A stretch of 64,000 bases of DNA from Cyclina sinensis (taxonomy: Eukaryota; Mollusca; Bivalvia; Venerida; Veneridae), in the NCBI GenBank assembly GCA_012932295.1, contig JAAONU010000002.1:24397770-24461769 (forward strand), in the 5' to 3' direction. A program made the translations under genes and the position numbers. Below, piece after piece: positions 38,801-53,800 of the stretch. The notes below the pieces were generated by a model. The model worked only from the letters and a program-made list of their open reading frames with translations. It was not told the DNA's origin and ran no database searches. Positions within the stretch are counted from its first letter, which is position 1. Each line of letters opens with the position of its first letter.

Positions 38801-41800
38801 ACAACTCCTTTGTAATAACTGCTCATTAAAATGTTTATCCCTTAATTTTAAACAGAAACCATTACTTCCTTCAGAAACACCATCACAAAGATAATGTTTT
38901 CTCATTGGTTTATAAAACTATTTTACAAATCCAGCTGTGGATTCACTTACTGGACAAATGAGTGATGCTTTAAGACTGGTACAGCTGACATCTGTGTCTG
39001 ACTTTAGCTTGTCCTGAACTGAAAACAATACAAAGTACTGCATGTATATATCAAATATAAACTATACTGAAGGCAAATGGAAGTGTCCTAATTGTACTAA
39101 ACAATATGGAAAACTTGCATCAATTTGTGACTGTACTAAACTAGACTACAAGCAAACAAGAGTTTTTTCCTTTAGAAATAAATTCTGTAGAAGTGACTTC
39201 TATTTAATACTGATATTCACAATCCAACACTCACTCATTATTTTGGAAAATGACGGATCTTTTACATTCTCCACCAACCATTTCGATACAATGTCTGGTA
39301 TAGTTAACTTCTCCGCAACACACACTGTTATGTAGAATTTCTGCAATGTAGAGAACAAATGTGTTATGGTGTTTCCTCTGTTCTACACACTCATCCACTA
39401 GTGTGAAAAGTATTAGTGACAGAGTCATATCATATAAATGTAATGCAATAAAGCAGTAATATACTCATCATAATTCATTTAAAGTCAAGGGTAAGACAAA
39501 AACTTTCATTGTCAAAACCTGGGAGACACCTGAAGGGAGATAAAAAGAGTTATGATTCTTGGTAAATCTTTACACAAGTCTATTCAATAGGAAGATATAC
39601 AGATCACCCTTCCTTGAAGACTTAATTTGGTTATGTGTTATGGAGCTACATACAACATGGGTTTTCATAACAGGTGTACAAACCATTGTTTGAGCTGTGG
39701 GGAAATTGTACCACAATCATTCCACAAATGTGGCTGTTATGATGCCATGATAAGATATATAGCATGGCTATAAAAGCCACCCGTCCCAATGTTTTAGTTC
39801 CTTCTTTGACCTTGAACATGAAAACGTGTCCTGTTATAAATTGTTACACATCAATTCAATAACAGTTTTGTACAGTCATATCAAAATCAATCATCAAAAG
39901 TGGAAGTTATGGACAGGACAGAATTACAACACAAAAGAAAGACTAACAAAATATCATACATGTGCAAACCTAGACCCAGTAGTCACTGACAGATTTCATT
40001 GATTCTTACTTGATAAATTTAACTTTTTCTATATTTGCATTTTTTTCACACTGTGTTGTTTCAATCCAATGTTGCACTGTTAGATCACCTTTTAAAGTTA
40101 TTCAGATAGAAGATTCAGTTACGTAGCAAAGAAGTCAAATAGGTCAAAGATGCCCTTGACCTCTCTCAACATTTTTTTTTCAACTTTATTTTCATGGAAA
40201 ATAACAAAAAGGCATAATTAAAAATTTTCCAAGCTAAGATCGAGTTTCATTATTATCTCAGGATCACCCTAATACAGATGTTTATTAAACTGACAATTGT
40301 TTAAAGTAAAACTAACACTATGCACCTATGTAAAAGTAGATAATAGGAACTTCTGCCATTATTTTGGTTGAACAATGAAAAAATTATTTATAAAACGGCA
40401 TGTATAATCCATTTAACGAAAGAACAACAAGACTTTGTTCCACCTTTCACATTTATCACTGACGCTGTATCAGTTCACAATTATCACTGACACTGTATCA
40501 GTTCACCATTATCACTGACACTGTATCAGTTCACCATTATCACTGACACTGTATCAGTTCACAATTATCACTGACACTGTATCAGTTCACCATTATCACT
40601 GACAATGTATCAGTTCACCATTATCACTGACAATGTATCAGTTCACCATTATCACTGACAATGTATCAGTTCACCATTATCACTGACAATGTATCAGTTC
40701 ACAGTTATTACTGACACTGTATCAGTTCACAATTATCACTGACACTGTATCAGTTCACAATTATTACTGACACTGTATCAGTTCACCATTATCATTGACA
40801 CTGTATCAGTTCACCATTATCACTGACACTGTATCAGTTCACAATTATCACTGACACTGTATCAGTTCACCATTATCACTGACAATGTATCAGTTCACAA
40901 TTATTACTGACACTGTATCAGTGTTCCATTATCACTGACACTGTATCAGTTCACCATTATTACTGACACTGTATCAGTTCACCATTATCATTGACACTGT
41001 ATCAGTTCACCATTATCACTGACACTGTATCAGTTCACAATTATCACTGACACTGTATCAGTTCACCATTATCACTGACAATGTATCAGTTCACAATTAT
41101 TACTGACACTGTATCAGTGTTCCATTATCACTGACACTGTATCAGTTCACCATTATCACTGACACTGTATCAGTTCACAATTTTCACTGACACTGTATCA
41201 GTTCACCATTATCACTGGCACTGTATCAGTTCACAATTATTACTGACACTGTATCAGTTCACCATTATCACTGACACTGTATCAGTTCACCATTATCACT
41301 GACACTGTATCAGTTCACCATTAACACTGACACTGTATCAGTTCACCATTATCACTGACAATGTTTCAGTTCACAATTATCACTGACAATGTATCAGTTC
41401 ACAATTATCACTGACACTGTATCATAGTATAGAAATATTGAATGTATGACACATTTACAAAGAACCTACCATTTTTTTATTAGTCATCCATTCAACAGAT
41501 AAAACATCTTTGCTTTTTCTTCCCTCTTTGAAATTACACAGTTTAGTTATATCCATATACTCTTGCAATGTACTATTTTTTTGCTGAAATGAACAAAATA
41601 TTTTTTTCCTATCTAATAATATATTGTTGTAAATGATTAAATAATTAACCAAACATCAACAGCTGATTCTCATCAGCACCAACTTTTATAAGACCATATC
41701 AAAATAAGTCTTAAATTTCACTCAGTGGCAGAAATTTTATTGTCTAAGTTAAATAATCAGGTTCTAGAGATTTTAGACTGGCACTGTGTATTAATTCTTG

Positions 41801-44800
41801 TTGTAGCCTGTAAGTCACAAAGAATAAGAGTAAATGTAAGATACTGGAGGTGGTGCATCTAATCAGGCAATAGAACAAAATCAATAAACTTACCTGGACT
41901 TTTGCAAAGTGTCCGTTGACGTACATAATGCATTCTGGTATTGTATCCTGATAAATGACCCCATTGTTATCTTTCAAACAAAATCTTAAATGAAAATGAA
42001 GATGTTTTTTTCTTTTTTCCTTTAGAGCAACATAAAACTTGCAAAAAAATTTCACAAGTGTCTATGGACAAAACAAGCTTAAGTAATACCTAGTCATCCT
42101 TGATTTGACATAGCTAAATCTGTTCAATTTTATTTAAGACAGGATACTCAATTATCCTTTTACCTAACAGTATGTTACTTTATTCCTTTTTTGGTGTGAT
42201 AAAAGTGGTTAAAGTTACTACAGAAACACAGCAATGTGGTGAAACCAGGTAGTGAAAACAGCCAATCTTAGTAACAGTGACCTTGACCTTGCTCCAAGTG
42301 ATCCTATCCTTTACCTGAAGCTTTGTTTCTAAGGGAGGTACTAACATAGCAAATTTCTTCACCAAGGGTTGATGCATTCATTCAAAAAAATAACCTGTTA
42401 CAGTAACCTTTACCTTGAACAAGAGATCATAAAAGTAATCCAAAACTGTGTCTTCAAATAAGCAAATTTATTCATGTTTCTACATGAGGGTTTATTAAAC
42501 GTAACAGTTTTTCTCTGAACTAAGTTGGTAACATATACCTGAAACTTTCTGACCCCAAAAGCAAGCCCAACCTATGTCTTCATACCATCTACCTATACAC
42601 CAAAGCAAGCCCAACCTATGTCTTCATACCATCTACCTAAACACCAAAGCAAGCCCAACCTATGTCTTCATACCATCTACCTAAACACCAAGCAAGCCCA
42701 ACCTATGTCTTCATACCATCTACCTATACACCAAAGCAAGCCCAACCTTTGTCATCATACCATCTACCTAAACACCAAAGCAAGCCCAACCTATGTCTTC
42801 ATAACATCTACCTAAACACCAAAGCAAGCCCAACCTTTGTCATCATACCATCTACCAATACATCAAAGCAAGCCCAACCCTTGTCATCATACCATCTACC
42901 AATACACCAAAGCAATCCCAACCTTTGTCATCATACCATCTACCTATACACCAAAGCAAGCCCAACCTTTGTCATCATACCATCTACCTATACACCAAAG
43001 CAAGCCCAACCTTTGTCATCATACCATCTACCTAAACACCAAAGCAATCCCAACCTATGTCTTCATACCATCTACCTATACATCAAAGCAAGCCCAACCT
43101 TTGTCATCATACCATCTACCTATACACCAAAGCAAGCCCAACCCTTGTCATCATACCATCTACCAACTAGAAATGGGTTTTTGATTGAACAAAAACATAT
43201 GTCTCCCCCCAGCCAGTTGCTGCAGGTAGTATTGAGTCAGACGATTGTAAAATTTGACATTTAACCTCAAAGTGTGACCTTGACCTTGAGACACCGCACC
43301 CGCAAAGTGGGTTCTGCACATCACCTTGATGAGGTGAACATCTGACCCAAGTTTCATAAAAATCCTTCAAGGGCTATTGAAGATATAGAGCGGACACGAT
43401 TTTGTGGCATTTGACATTTAACCTCCAAGTGTGACCTTGACCTTGAGACACCACAACCGCAAAGTGGGTTCTGCATGTCGCCTTGATGAGGTGAACATCT
43501 GACCTAAGTTTCATAAAAAGCCTTCAAGGGCTTTTGAAGATACAGAGCGGACACAATTTTGTGGCATTTGACATTTAACCTCCAAGTGTGACCTTGACCT
43601 TGAGACACCACACCCACAAAGTGTGTTCTGCACGTCGCCTTGATGAGGTGAACATCTGACCCAAGTTTCATAAAAATCCTTCAAGGGCTTTGGAAGATAC
43701 AGAGCGGACACGATTTTGTGGCATTTGACATTTAACCTCCAAGTGTGACCTTGCCCTTGAGACACCACACTCGCAAAGTGGGTTCTGCACGTCGCCTTGA
43801 TGAGGTGAACATCTGACCCAAGTTTCATAAAAATCCTTTAAGGGCTTTGGAAGATACAGAGCGGACACGATTTTGTGATGGACAGACAGACAGACAGACG
43901 GACGGACGGACAACCGGGGGAAAAACAATATGTCTCCCCCATTTTTGGGGGGAGACATAATACACCAAAGCAAGCCCAACCTTTGTCATCATACCATCTA
44001 CCTATACACCAAAGCAAGCCTAACCTTTGTCATCATACTATCTACCTATACACCAAAGCAAGCCCAACCGTTGTCATCATACCATCTACCTATACACCAA
44101 AGTAAGCCCAACCTTTGTCTTCATACCATCTACCTATACACCAATTTTAATCTCATTATCCTCCTTCCAGAATAAAGTTCATGCGCATAACACCAGACTT
44201 CAAAAGCAGTTCCAATCTTTGTCCTTAACTTAGAATTACCTTTTGTCTCAATATTTCTTTTATAATCTAAGTTATTCAGCTGAGACCAGTTTTTTAACTT
44301 AAGCTGCAGACCTTGACCATACTGACCCTAAGAGCAATCTCAATCCTCATATTTCCTACACTTTACTTTTTGCCTCAATATCTCATTGCTTACTTGAATT
44401 ATTGAGCTGAAACCAGTTTTCTATGACCTATGCTAATGTCCTTGACCTTTACCTTTTTAACCCAATAGGCTCTCCTAACCCCTACCTTCATATCATTTGC
44501 CTATGTACCAAGTTTCATCTCAACCTTTTTCCTCTGATCTAAGCTAGTGACCTTGAAAATTTTGACCCCAAAAGCTATCCATTTGCAATCCTTTATACTG
44601 TTACTCATACATATTAAACTGTCTTTCTAGCTTAAATGCATATTTGAATGACTCATATCAAAGCTTCATCAGTAGGAAACTTGTTTCAGTTTTCAGTGTG
44701 TACATCAGAAATCTATACATGTTTGCTACCTTTGTGTCATGATACAGGAAAAATTCTTATGCTTGGGCGCAAAAAGGGGTACAATATGTTATTTACCATG

Positions 44801-47800
44801 GTCACATTTGTACGGTCAACAGATTTGATAATGCATACCTATGAGCATTATTTATTTTTTAGTGGTTATCTTTCAGTTAATTGCAGTTAACAAATCTCTA
44901 GGTTAAATAAGCATTAAACAAGAACTGTCACTGTAAGATGACTATGCCACCGAAGTGGTGCTTTGACCTTTGAGCTGAGAACCAGTCATTCAGGGGTCAA
45001 ACAAATATAAGTCAGTGGGAAGGTCTTGTCGAAAGGGGTGTTGTGTCCAAGTATGAAGTATATCCACTTACTAATCATGTGGAAGTTATGACCCAATGTT
45101 AAAGTTTTTGGACAATTGGATCTTCAAGGTGAAGATCATTCAGGGGTCAAGGTCAAACAAATATATGTCCGTGGGAAGGTCTTGTCCAAAAGGGGTGTTG
45201 TGTCTAAGTATGAAGTATATCCACTTAATAATGTGGAAGTTATGGCCAATGTTAAAGTTTTCTGACAATTGGATGTCAAAGGTGAAGGTCATTTAGGGGT
45301 CAAGGTCAAACAAATATTGGTCAGTGGAAAGGTCTTGTCCAAATGGGTGTCATGTCCAAGTATCAAGTATATCCACTTACTAATGTGGAAGTTACGACCA
45401 AATGTTAAAATTTTTGGACAATTGGATCTTCAAGGTGAAGGTCATTCAGGGGTCAAAGTCAAATAAATATAGAGGAAGGTCTTGTCCAAAGGGGTGTTGT
45501 GTCCAAGTATGAAGTTAATACACTTACTAATAAGGAAGTTATGGCCAATGTTAAAGTTTTCGGAAGGACTGACTGACAGACGAACAGTTTCGGGGGCATA
45601 AAAACTGACCAGTTGGCTAGTCAGCAACTAGGCACCCTTCAATAAGCTTCAATATATACATGGATGGTTTCAGCCATATGCAGTATTTTATAATGTTGGT
45701 TCTGTTTCCTGGAGTGTATATTGAGGATTGAAGTTAAATTTACCTGTACCAAGCAGATTTTAGCAATTTACTGCAGGCATCTTGGTGTGATAGTGCAGAG
45801 CAGCAGCTCTACATTTTATGAACAGGATTAGCTCTGAGTGGCATAAACCATACTGATTTCTGGTATAGGTATACAAATTTAAACTGGGATAACAAAACAC
45901 TGAGCAATGGAGTCCATGGTTTTATCAATCTGATTAAAATCATATCCTAAAAATTGCTACGCTTTAAGGATCTGAGGACAACAAATAGAAGGTCACCTTC
46001 TCCTCAGCCAATCAGAGCAACTCTTCCATCTTTTGGAGATCAAGGTAGCATACGTTCAACTTGTGAAAATCTATTTATATAACTGGGATCCAAAACAATT
46101 ATCTGCCAAATATAAACTGTCACTGATCTCAGAATTAATTTTATTTGTCAAAATCTTTCAAAATAATGCGATTAATGTATGTGCAGAGAATCATTGTTTC
46201 AAAATACTGAAGCATTTTCTGTCTCCGATAATAAACATTGATATGCTAGGGAACTTTACAAGCTGTGTGAACATGCTGTCTGTACAGGTAAACTATCAAG
46301 ATGCATCATCAGCTGCAGTGTTATTGGCTGGGATATAAATAACAATAGTTGAAATTCCAGGTTATCAAGAAGATAGATTCAGATCTAACCGTAGGGATAT
46401 CGTGAACTTCAGTCAGATTGTGGTTTCATGGTTCTAAAATTGTTTCACCTGGTTGCTTTTTTCCACACAGTAGTTTTTCACTGAGGTATCTTTTTTCCAC
46501 CCAGTAGTTTTTCACTGAGATATCTTTAGGAGTGCTTATCAGTGGTTAGGTTTAACTTCAAGAGTATTTGTCCTTTGAATTCACATATCCTGTTATAACC
46601 ATACTATGCCAAACTCATTCCCATTTAACTATCAATCTGCAAGATCTAACTAAGCTGTATGTCATGTTGTTTTTCTGCACATATTGCAGTTTGTCAACAT
46701 CTACTATGAACAGACTTAAGTTCTTTAATGCCTTTGATTAAGACATTAGTGATAGAACAAGTTGGCTTCCTTAAAAAAGTAAGCCAAAGAGAGGTCAGCA
46801 GCTGTCGTCACTGAAAGAATGAATCTACTTGTTTCCAAGATCATTTTGAATTTTTTAAACGTTCTGTGACTTAAATAATTATAAAAACTAGTAACCTAAC
46901 TTTTATTAATAGTTAATACCTTATTAGGCAAAATGACAGAAACTGACTATAATTTAGTTATTTCAAATGTTTTTATATTGGCGTATCTATCATTTAAATA
47001 AATGAAACAAATTAAGATAACCTCATGTATTTCATACCTTGTAGAATCTTAGGGATCTTCTTATAAGCCCCTAAGGCTTTACTCCCCCCTCTTTTACAAC
47101 AATGCATGTAGTTGTTGAAGCCAGAACTCCCATGTTAAGCTGTTGCTTTTTTAGGCTCATTAAGTTTTGTTTTCTCTTTCAAGGTTTTATTACACCTTTC
47201 TTAGTCCAAATGTTTTACAAAATAATCAGCGATAGTATCTGTTAAGCTGGACTAAATATTAAAAGGGCCTAAATTTGATCCAAATCGAGGAAATGGACTT
47301 GTCAAAAATGCTCTGATATTCGTAAAAAATATTTACCATTTTTTCATGACCATGGCTAAATATTAATTTGTTCAACAGGCTGATGAGTTTCTCAGAAAAA
47401 ATGCATTTTAGAATTTGTAGTTTTTAAAAAGTAGCATTATAAGAAATGCATCCCTATAATTGTATTTTTTGTGTTTAGTTAAGGGAATACGAAATTATTC
47501 TGTACGTTCTGTTCATAATTGGCCGTTTTAACTATGGGCCGTTTTGACCTGATGTTAAATTTTGGTTTCGTTTAAATAAATTCGTATTTTGATTCGGAGC
47601 ATGCGCATAACTATCTTCGTAGACTGGTTTTCATAATTTTAGGCTTAATATGAGATCATTAACTAAAATTTGATACGCAAAAATGGATGCCGCCAGCAAT
47701 TAAAGCCAACACTGTGGAGAGGTCTGATGACCTCTCCAATAAAAACAAGACCTGTCCACCGACAGCACGCTCCACTTTTCTCAGTGCTGGATAATAAATA

Positions 47801-50800
47801 ATAAGTAGGGATGTCAACGAGTATCCGAGTACTCGGATATCCGGATACTATGTTGGTATCCGGATACAAATTTAGTACCCGAATATTCGTATAGAAAATG
47901 AAAAATAACAACGGTGAAATTTAACTTTGAAAGAAAAAATCAAACACTGGCAAAATTAATTTTGCAATTTCATAATGCAAAACATAATCGCGTCTATTTA
48001 CCGCCAGCGGCATATCCCTTGATTGGTTTATTGATAAAACGTCTATCTGTCATTTAATGTGTTTATTAGTCTTGCAAACTGCTGGGACCTAATGCGACAT
48101 CCCATTGTGTAGCAATTACTTTAATCCATGGTGTTTATTTAACCTATACTCGAGTATCTTGCCCCTTTGTTAATCAATTAGCAGTGTCAAACATGCCAAT
48201 TAAGGGTTTCACGGTAACTTCCGCAAATGATTCTATAATAGTTATAACGCAAGACTAATAAAAGAATGTCCTATCAAAATGTGATTACTCAAATGATGTA
48301 TCCAATCAACGATTTGCTAAAAAAAGCATTATGATTCGAATATGTCTTCTGACACATTTGAAATCATTGTTTTTTTGTTATTTTGTTGGCGCTCACATAG
48401 TCACGTAAGCTGCATAAATACATGTTCCGGTATACAAAAACGGTAATGTGACATACACTTGAGGATACAAATAAAACAGCGTTTTGATCTACGGTGATTT
48501 TAAATGATATTTTTAAATAACAGTTTATCTTTTTAAAAACCAGAGATGTAGATTATATATGTTATATATACGTCTCTGTAAAAACAAAGACAGACCATGC
48601 CAAAAAAACAAAAACAAAAAAACGGACGGTACTCGTTTTCGTTAGACACTTAGACTAAACGCACGTGCGTATTGGCGGGAAATATACTTCAAGAGACACG
48701 ATGAAAATAAAAACAGTAAACAACATGTCTTTGTTTTATTAACTTGACAGTTATTATTTTTGTAAAACTGTCTTAACACATGTAATAGGATTACCGGAAC
48801 AGTATGTAAAAGAGACGTCAAATGTAATTTTTAGCATAGGAATTGGAACATTGATATCGTATAGTCTTTGATTTTATACGAGTATCCGGATAGTATCTGA
48901 ATAGTCTATACGGATATCCGGATACCGATTTAGCTATTCGTTGACATCCCTAATAATAAGCCAAGTCAAACAAGAGTGAAAAAAATGAGGCTGGGAGGGC
49001 ATTTACCTACTCATGTCAGAAGAAAAGAAAATTGGGGGGGATGGGGGGAGGGGGAGTAGTCATGCAAGAAGGAAAAAAATTTTGGGTGGGGGTTACTCAT
49101 GCAAGGTCTGATGCGGAAAGGGGTTGGTGGGTGGGGCTTGGCTGGTTTGGTTCTAGGCTTTGTGCTTTGCCATAAGAAGTTTTCAAGGCAAAATCAACCC
49201 CAGAGACATGGGTACCAACAATCTTGGTAGGGGTCTTAATGGTGATCAAGTATTCCAAATTTTAACGGAATATCTTTGACACTTTATGAGAAATGGACCT
49301 TAACAAAATAGGTTAACCAAAAAATTCTAAGACGAAAAAGAGGCATAACTTTGCAAAAATAAATTTCAGGTTTATCTGCCCTTAAGAAATGGTGCCACAT
49401 CTTGAACAAGTATTCCAAATTTGAAGTGAATAGCTTTGATAATGTCTGAGAAATGGACCTTAACAAAAATGTTAACCAACGTCTACTCTGACACCAACGA
49501 AAGGGTCATGACAATACCTCTAGTTTTTTTCTTCGGAAAGTGGAGCTAAAAATCATTTTTTCTGAATTCCTTTCTTACAGCATGAAGACTGAACCAAGAA
49601 TGAAAGCTGAACATACCTCACAAGAACTTGTGTCCCAAAAGATCCAAAAGATGGGCTCCTACAATATAAATGTAATTACATTTAAGTTATTATAGTTTAA
49701 GTGTTAAAAAATTTGAATTACAATAATATTATTGTTAAATATCCCAAACCACTGTATTTTTCTCATGACAGATTTTAATTAAGTTATTGTTAGTTACTCT
49801 ACAGCAAGTATGCTTTTGGAAAATTATATTTGTGTAAGACAAAAAGTTAGATATATTTTAAGCAGTCAGCAATAAGAAACAATGATGGAAATCTATACAT
49901 TTAATAACTGTAAATCTTTATGGCAACAGAGACACTGAAAAGGCAATCTGAGGATTGCTATAAGATTTTGTCATATTGTTTTCTCTGATTAAAGATACAA
50001 GAAGTACATGTCTATCCAGTTCAAATAAAAATTTCTACTTTTATGAACATAATGTCATATTATTATACTCTAGGATGATCACTTATCACAAATACGTAAA
50101 AGAATGATCTATGTCATATGATTCTACTCTCGGATGATAACTTATTACAAATTTGGTTTAAAATGGCCAAGTGGTAATTTGGAGGAGATGTCAATTGAAG
50201 CCAAATATTGGCGAAAATACATTTTTAGCTCTGGCAGCCATTTTGTTCAAAGGAGCAGAACCATATTAGCAATTTTAAATAATAGAGGGCTGTGAAATTC
50301 GTTGGAAAATCATTAATCTGTTTAGGAGGAGATGTTGTTTGAATTTTTTTCTATTTTTGGCTTTTGCAGCCCTTATGTGCAATGGAGCGGAATTATCTGA
50401 GCTATTTTAGAAAAGGGCATTATAAGGAACATTTCTATAAAGTTTGGTTAAAAATAGCCTTGTGGTTTAGGTGATGTCATTTGAATTTAAATGTTGACGA
50501 GTGACAACTGACGATAGACGTTGGACACAGGGTGGTCACAATAACTCACCCTGAGCATTTGCTTAGGTGAGCTAAAAATGCTGTTCCATCAAAGTGTAGA
50601 TCTCTGTTCCTTCACAAAAAGTTATATGAATAACAAGTGAAATCAGCCACTTAATGTAATTAATATTTTCCAGGGTTTAATGAGAGCTGGATTTCAGTGA
50701 CATCTACTGACATCATCATATGCATTGAATCTGTCTGTATATTCAGTTTGATGACAGTGTATTTTAACTGCATGATGGATACAAGCCAGTTAATGTAGGA

Positions 50801-53800
50801 TGCAACTGAAAATGATCAAAACAGTGCAGGGACTTAGATACTGCTTTGTTCTGCAAAACTGGCATTGGGAGATCCTGAGAAGAGAATTTTCTTAAAAATT
50901 GAGTATCCCTGGAATACTTCAACTTCCACTTTGAGACCATGAGGTGTAGAGCAATGTCATGGAATTTATAATCCTTTCATTAAATTAAGGGCAATTCAGT
51001 CTGCACTTAACTACCAAATAAACACAATTAAACATTCTGATTAATTTTCTTTAAAAATTTTATAAACCAAAGTCAAATACTGGGTTTTGTTCTACACAAG
51101 TCAAAAATGCTAATTTTCTGCTAACACTGGTTGTGGTGGGGGTGGGGGGATGGAAGGGTGAAGTTTACTAAATATAAATAGATTTAACCTAATAAACAAA
51201 AAACAGGAATTATCCTAAACTTACCTTGAATTTAGGATGTGGTTGACTAGGTTTTTCTCCAAAGAAAAACAATAACTGGTCTTTCCAACATTTAATGAAT
51301 TAGGATCACTGGCCCTATAACCTGCCAAATGTAGAATTCATATCTCAGAAAAGTCGAAATGGTAAGAACTTCACTAAAGAAAGAATCTCCATATATCAAT
51401 ATCAGAAGAATTTGAGAAAGACATAAAGTTCATTGAACAATAAAATTCATTCTAAAAACAAGACACAGTGTTTGTCCATGTTTATCAGTATTTATCTTCC
51501 AAAATAGGTCAACCTATTCAAAAGTACACAAAAGGGTCATAATGGACCTGTATCACTTGCATCTGGATGCTTTCAAGATGATCTAAGTGGATGTATGGAC
51601 TCCAACCTTTTGACTGCAAAATGACCCATTTTTTAACATGACCTAATTAGCATCACAAGAGGGCCAAGGACATGATGGTCCTGAATTGCTCACCTGAGTA
51701 CTTTGGCTGAGGGTCTACCGTTAAGCAAACATCAGATGCAACATTACATTTTCTAATTGAAGATTTTCAAAGATCTCATATTTTGTACCCCAAAAAAAAT
51801 CCATGGGGCAGAGGCAATTTCAAAATAACAGCTTGTGAAGAGATGTCATTTGAAGCAAAATAATGATGAAACTCTGTTGTTAGCTCTGGTGGCCATTTTG
51901 TTCAATGGAGCAGAACCGTTTAAGGAATTTTAATAGAGGGCTATGTAAGGAACATCTCTGTGGAATTTGGTGGAAAATCACCTTGCTGTTTAAACGAAGA
52001 TGTTTTTCTTCTATTTCCAGCTTTTATAGCCCTTATGTGCAAAGAAATGGAATGATTTGAGCAAAGGGCATTATCAGGAATTTTTCTGTAAAGTTATAAA
52101 AAAATGTCTAAGCAGTTGGAAGATATTTCATTTAAAGCCAAATATTGAAGAAAACCTATTTTTAGCTCTGTTGGCTATTTTCTTCAAAGGAGCGGAACCA
52201 TTCTAGCAATTTTAACAAAGGGCTATGTCAGGAACATTTCTGTGAAATTCGGAGGAAATTCACCTAGCCGTTTAGGAGGAGATGTTGTTTGAATTGTTTT
52301 CTATTTTTAGCTTTTGCAGCTCTTATGTGCAATGGAGTGGAACGGTTTGAGCAATTTTAGAAAAGGGCTATATAAGGATCATTTCTGTCAAATCTGGTTT
52401 AAAATGGCCAAGTGGTTTTGGAGGAGATGTCATTTGAAGCCAAATATTGATGAAAATCTATTTTTAGCTCTAGCGGCAGTTTTCTTCAATGGGGCCGAAC
52501 CATTAAATCAATTTTAACAGAGGGCTATGTAAGGAACATTTCTGTGAAATTTGATGGAAAATCACCTAGTTGTTTAGGAGGAGATGTTGTTTGAATTTTT
52601 CTTTCTATTTTTAGCTTTTGAAGCTCTTATGTGCAATGGAGCGGAATGGTTTCAGCAATTATAAGGAACATTTCTGTAAAGTTTGGTTAAAAATAGCTTT
52701 GTGGTTTAGGAGGAAATGTCATTTCAAGTAAAATGTTGATGACGGATGACTGACGCCGGACAGAGGGTGATCACAATAGCTCACCCTGAGCAGTTGCTCA
52801 GGTGAGCTAAAAAAACAAACATTGTACTAAATTTTCATGACGATCGTGATGAAAATATGTTCTCTTGACAGGTGACCTACTCTGATGACCCAATGTGACC
52901 CACTTTAGAACATGACATCGATATCATCAAGACAATCGTTTTGACTAATGTTCACAATAATCTCTTCCAGACATGTGACCTACTTCTTCACTCAAGATGG
53001 CTGATATTCAAAAATGACCTAGAAATCATCAAGACAATCATTTTGACCAAAATTCATGATGGCTGAATTCAAAATACAGCATCTTAAGGGTTTACAACGT
53101 TTTCCTTTGATTTAAGCCAGTGGCCTGGTCTTCGAAACCCAAGTATCCTAATCTAACTAAAAAATCTTTAACATGAACATTTGGATACAAAATCATGATT
53201 ACTGATTTTAAAATGTGGCCTCTAGAGTGTAACAAGGTTTCCCTTTAAGCCAGTGACCTAGTTTTTGACCCCAGGTGAATCATTTTTAATCCTGATTATA
53301 AACATTGTCACCTAGGGGGGTAAGGGGTGATAACAACCATCCCCCCCCCCCCTAAAAAAAACAAAACAACAAAAAACAACAACAACAACAACAAACAGTT
53401 ATAGTAAAGAATCTTTACATGGTCCTGGCTTTTGCATTGCTCAGTAAGTGTGTTTAAGTGTCATGTCATTGTTTTATGTAGGAAATGATCAATATTTACC
53501 AAAAGGGTTAACCTGTTCTGAGAGTACAGGGTACGTTACCTAGGAAAAAAGGCATACATGTGAACTTTTCCCGGTGTCAAGTAGGGAGATCTGGCTTAGG
53601 AAGTAGGGAGATTGGGTCTGTCAAGTGGGAGATTTACCGACACAACATTACTTCAGAAGTACAGATGCTAAAAACTGTATTGATAACAGAACAAGAGGGC
53701 CATGATGGCCCTATATCGCTCACCTGAATATGACTGCTTTTAACAAAGTTGCTATTGACCTGGTTAATTGACCCCAGGTGACACATATTCAAATTTGGCC

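Noticed and set aside
43511..43979. Minus-strand frames around 105 residues with repeated segments
   Set aside because: They follow the ~143-bp units of a non-coding element; the frames shift between units.
46033..46338. 101-residue plus-strand frame
   Set aside because: No recognisable domain, splice signals or promoter; its length is possible by chance in AT-rich intron DNA.
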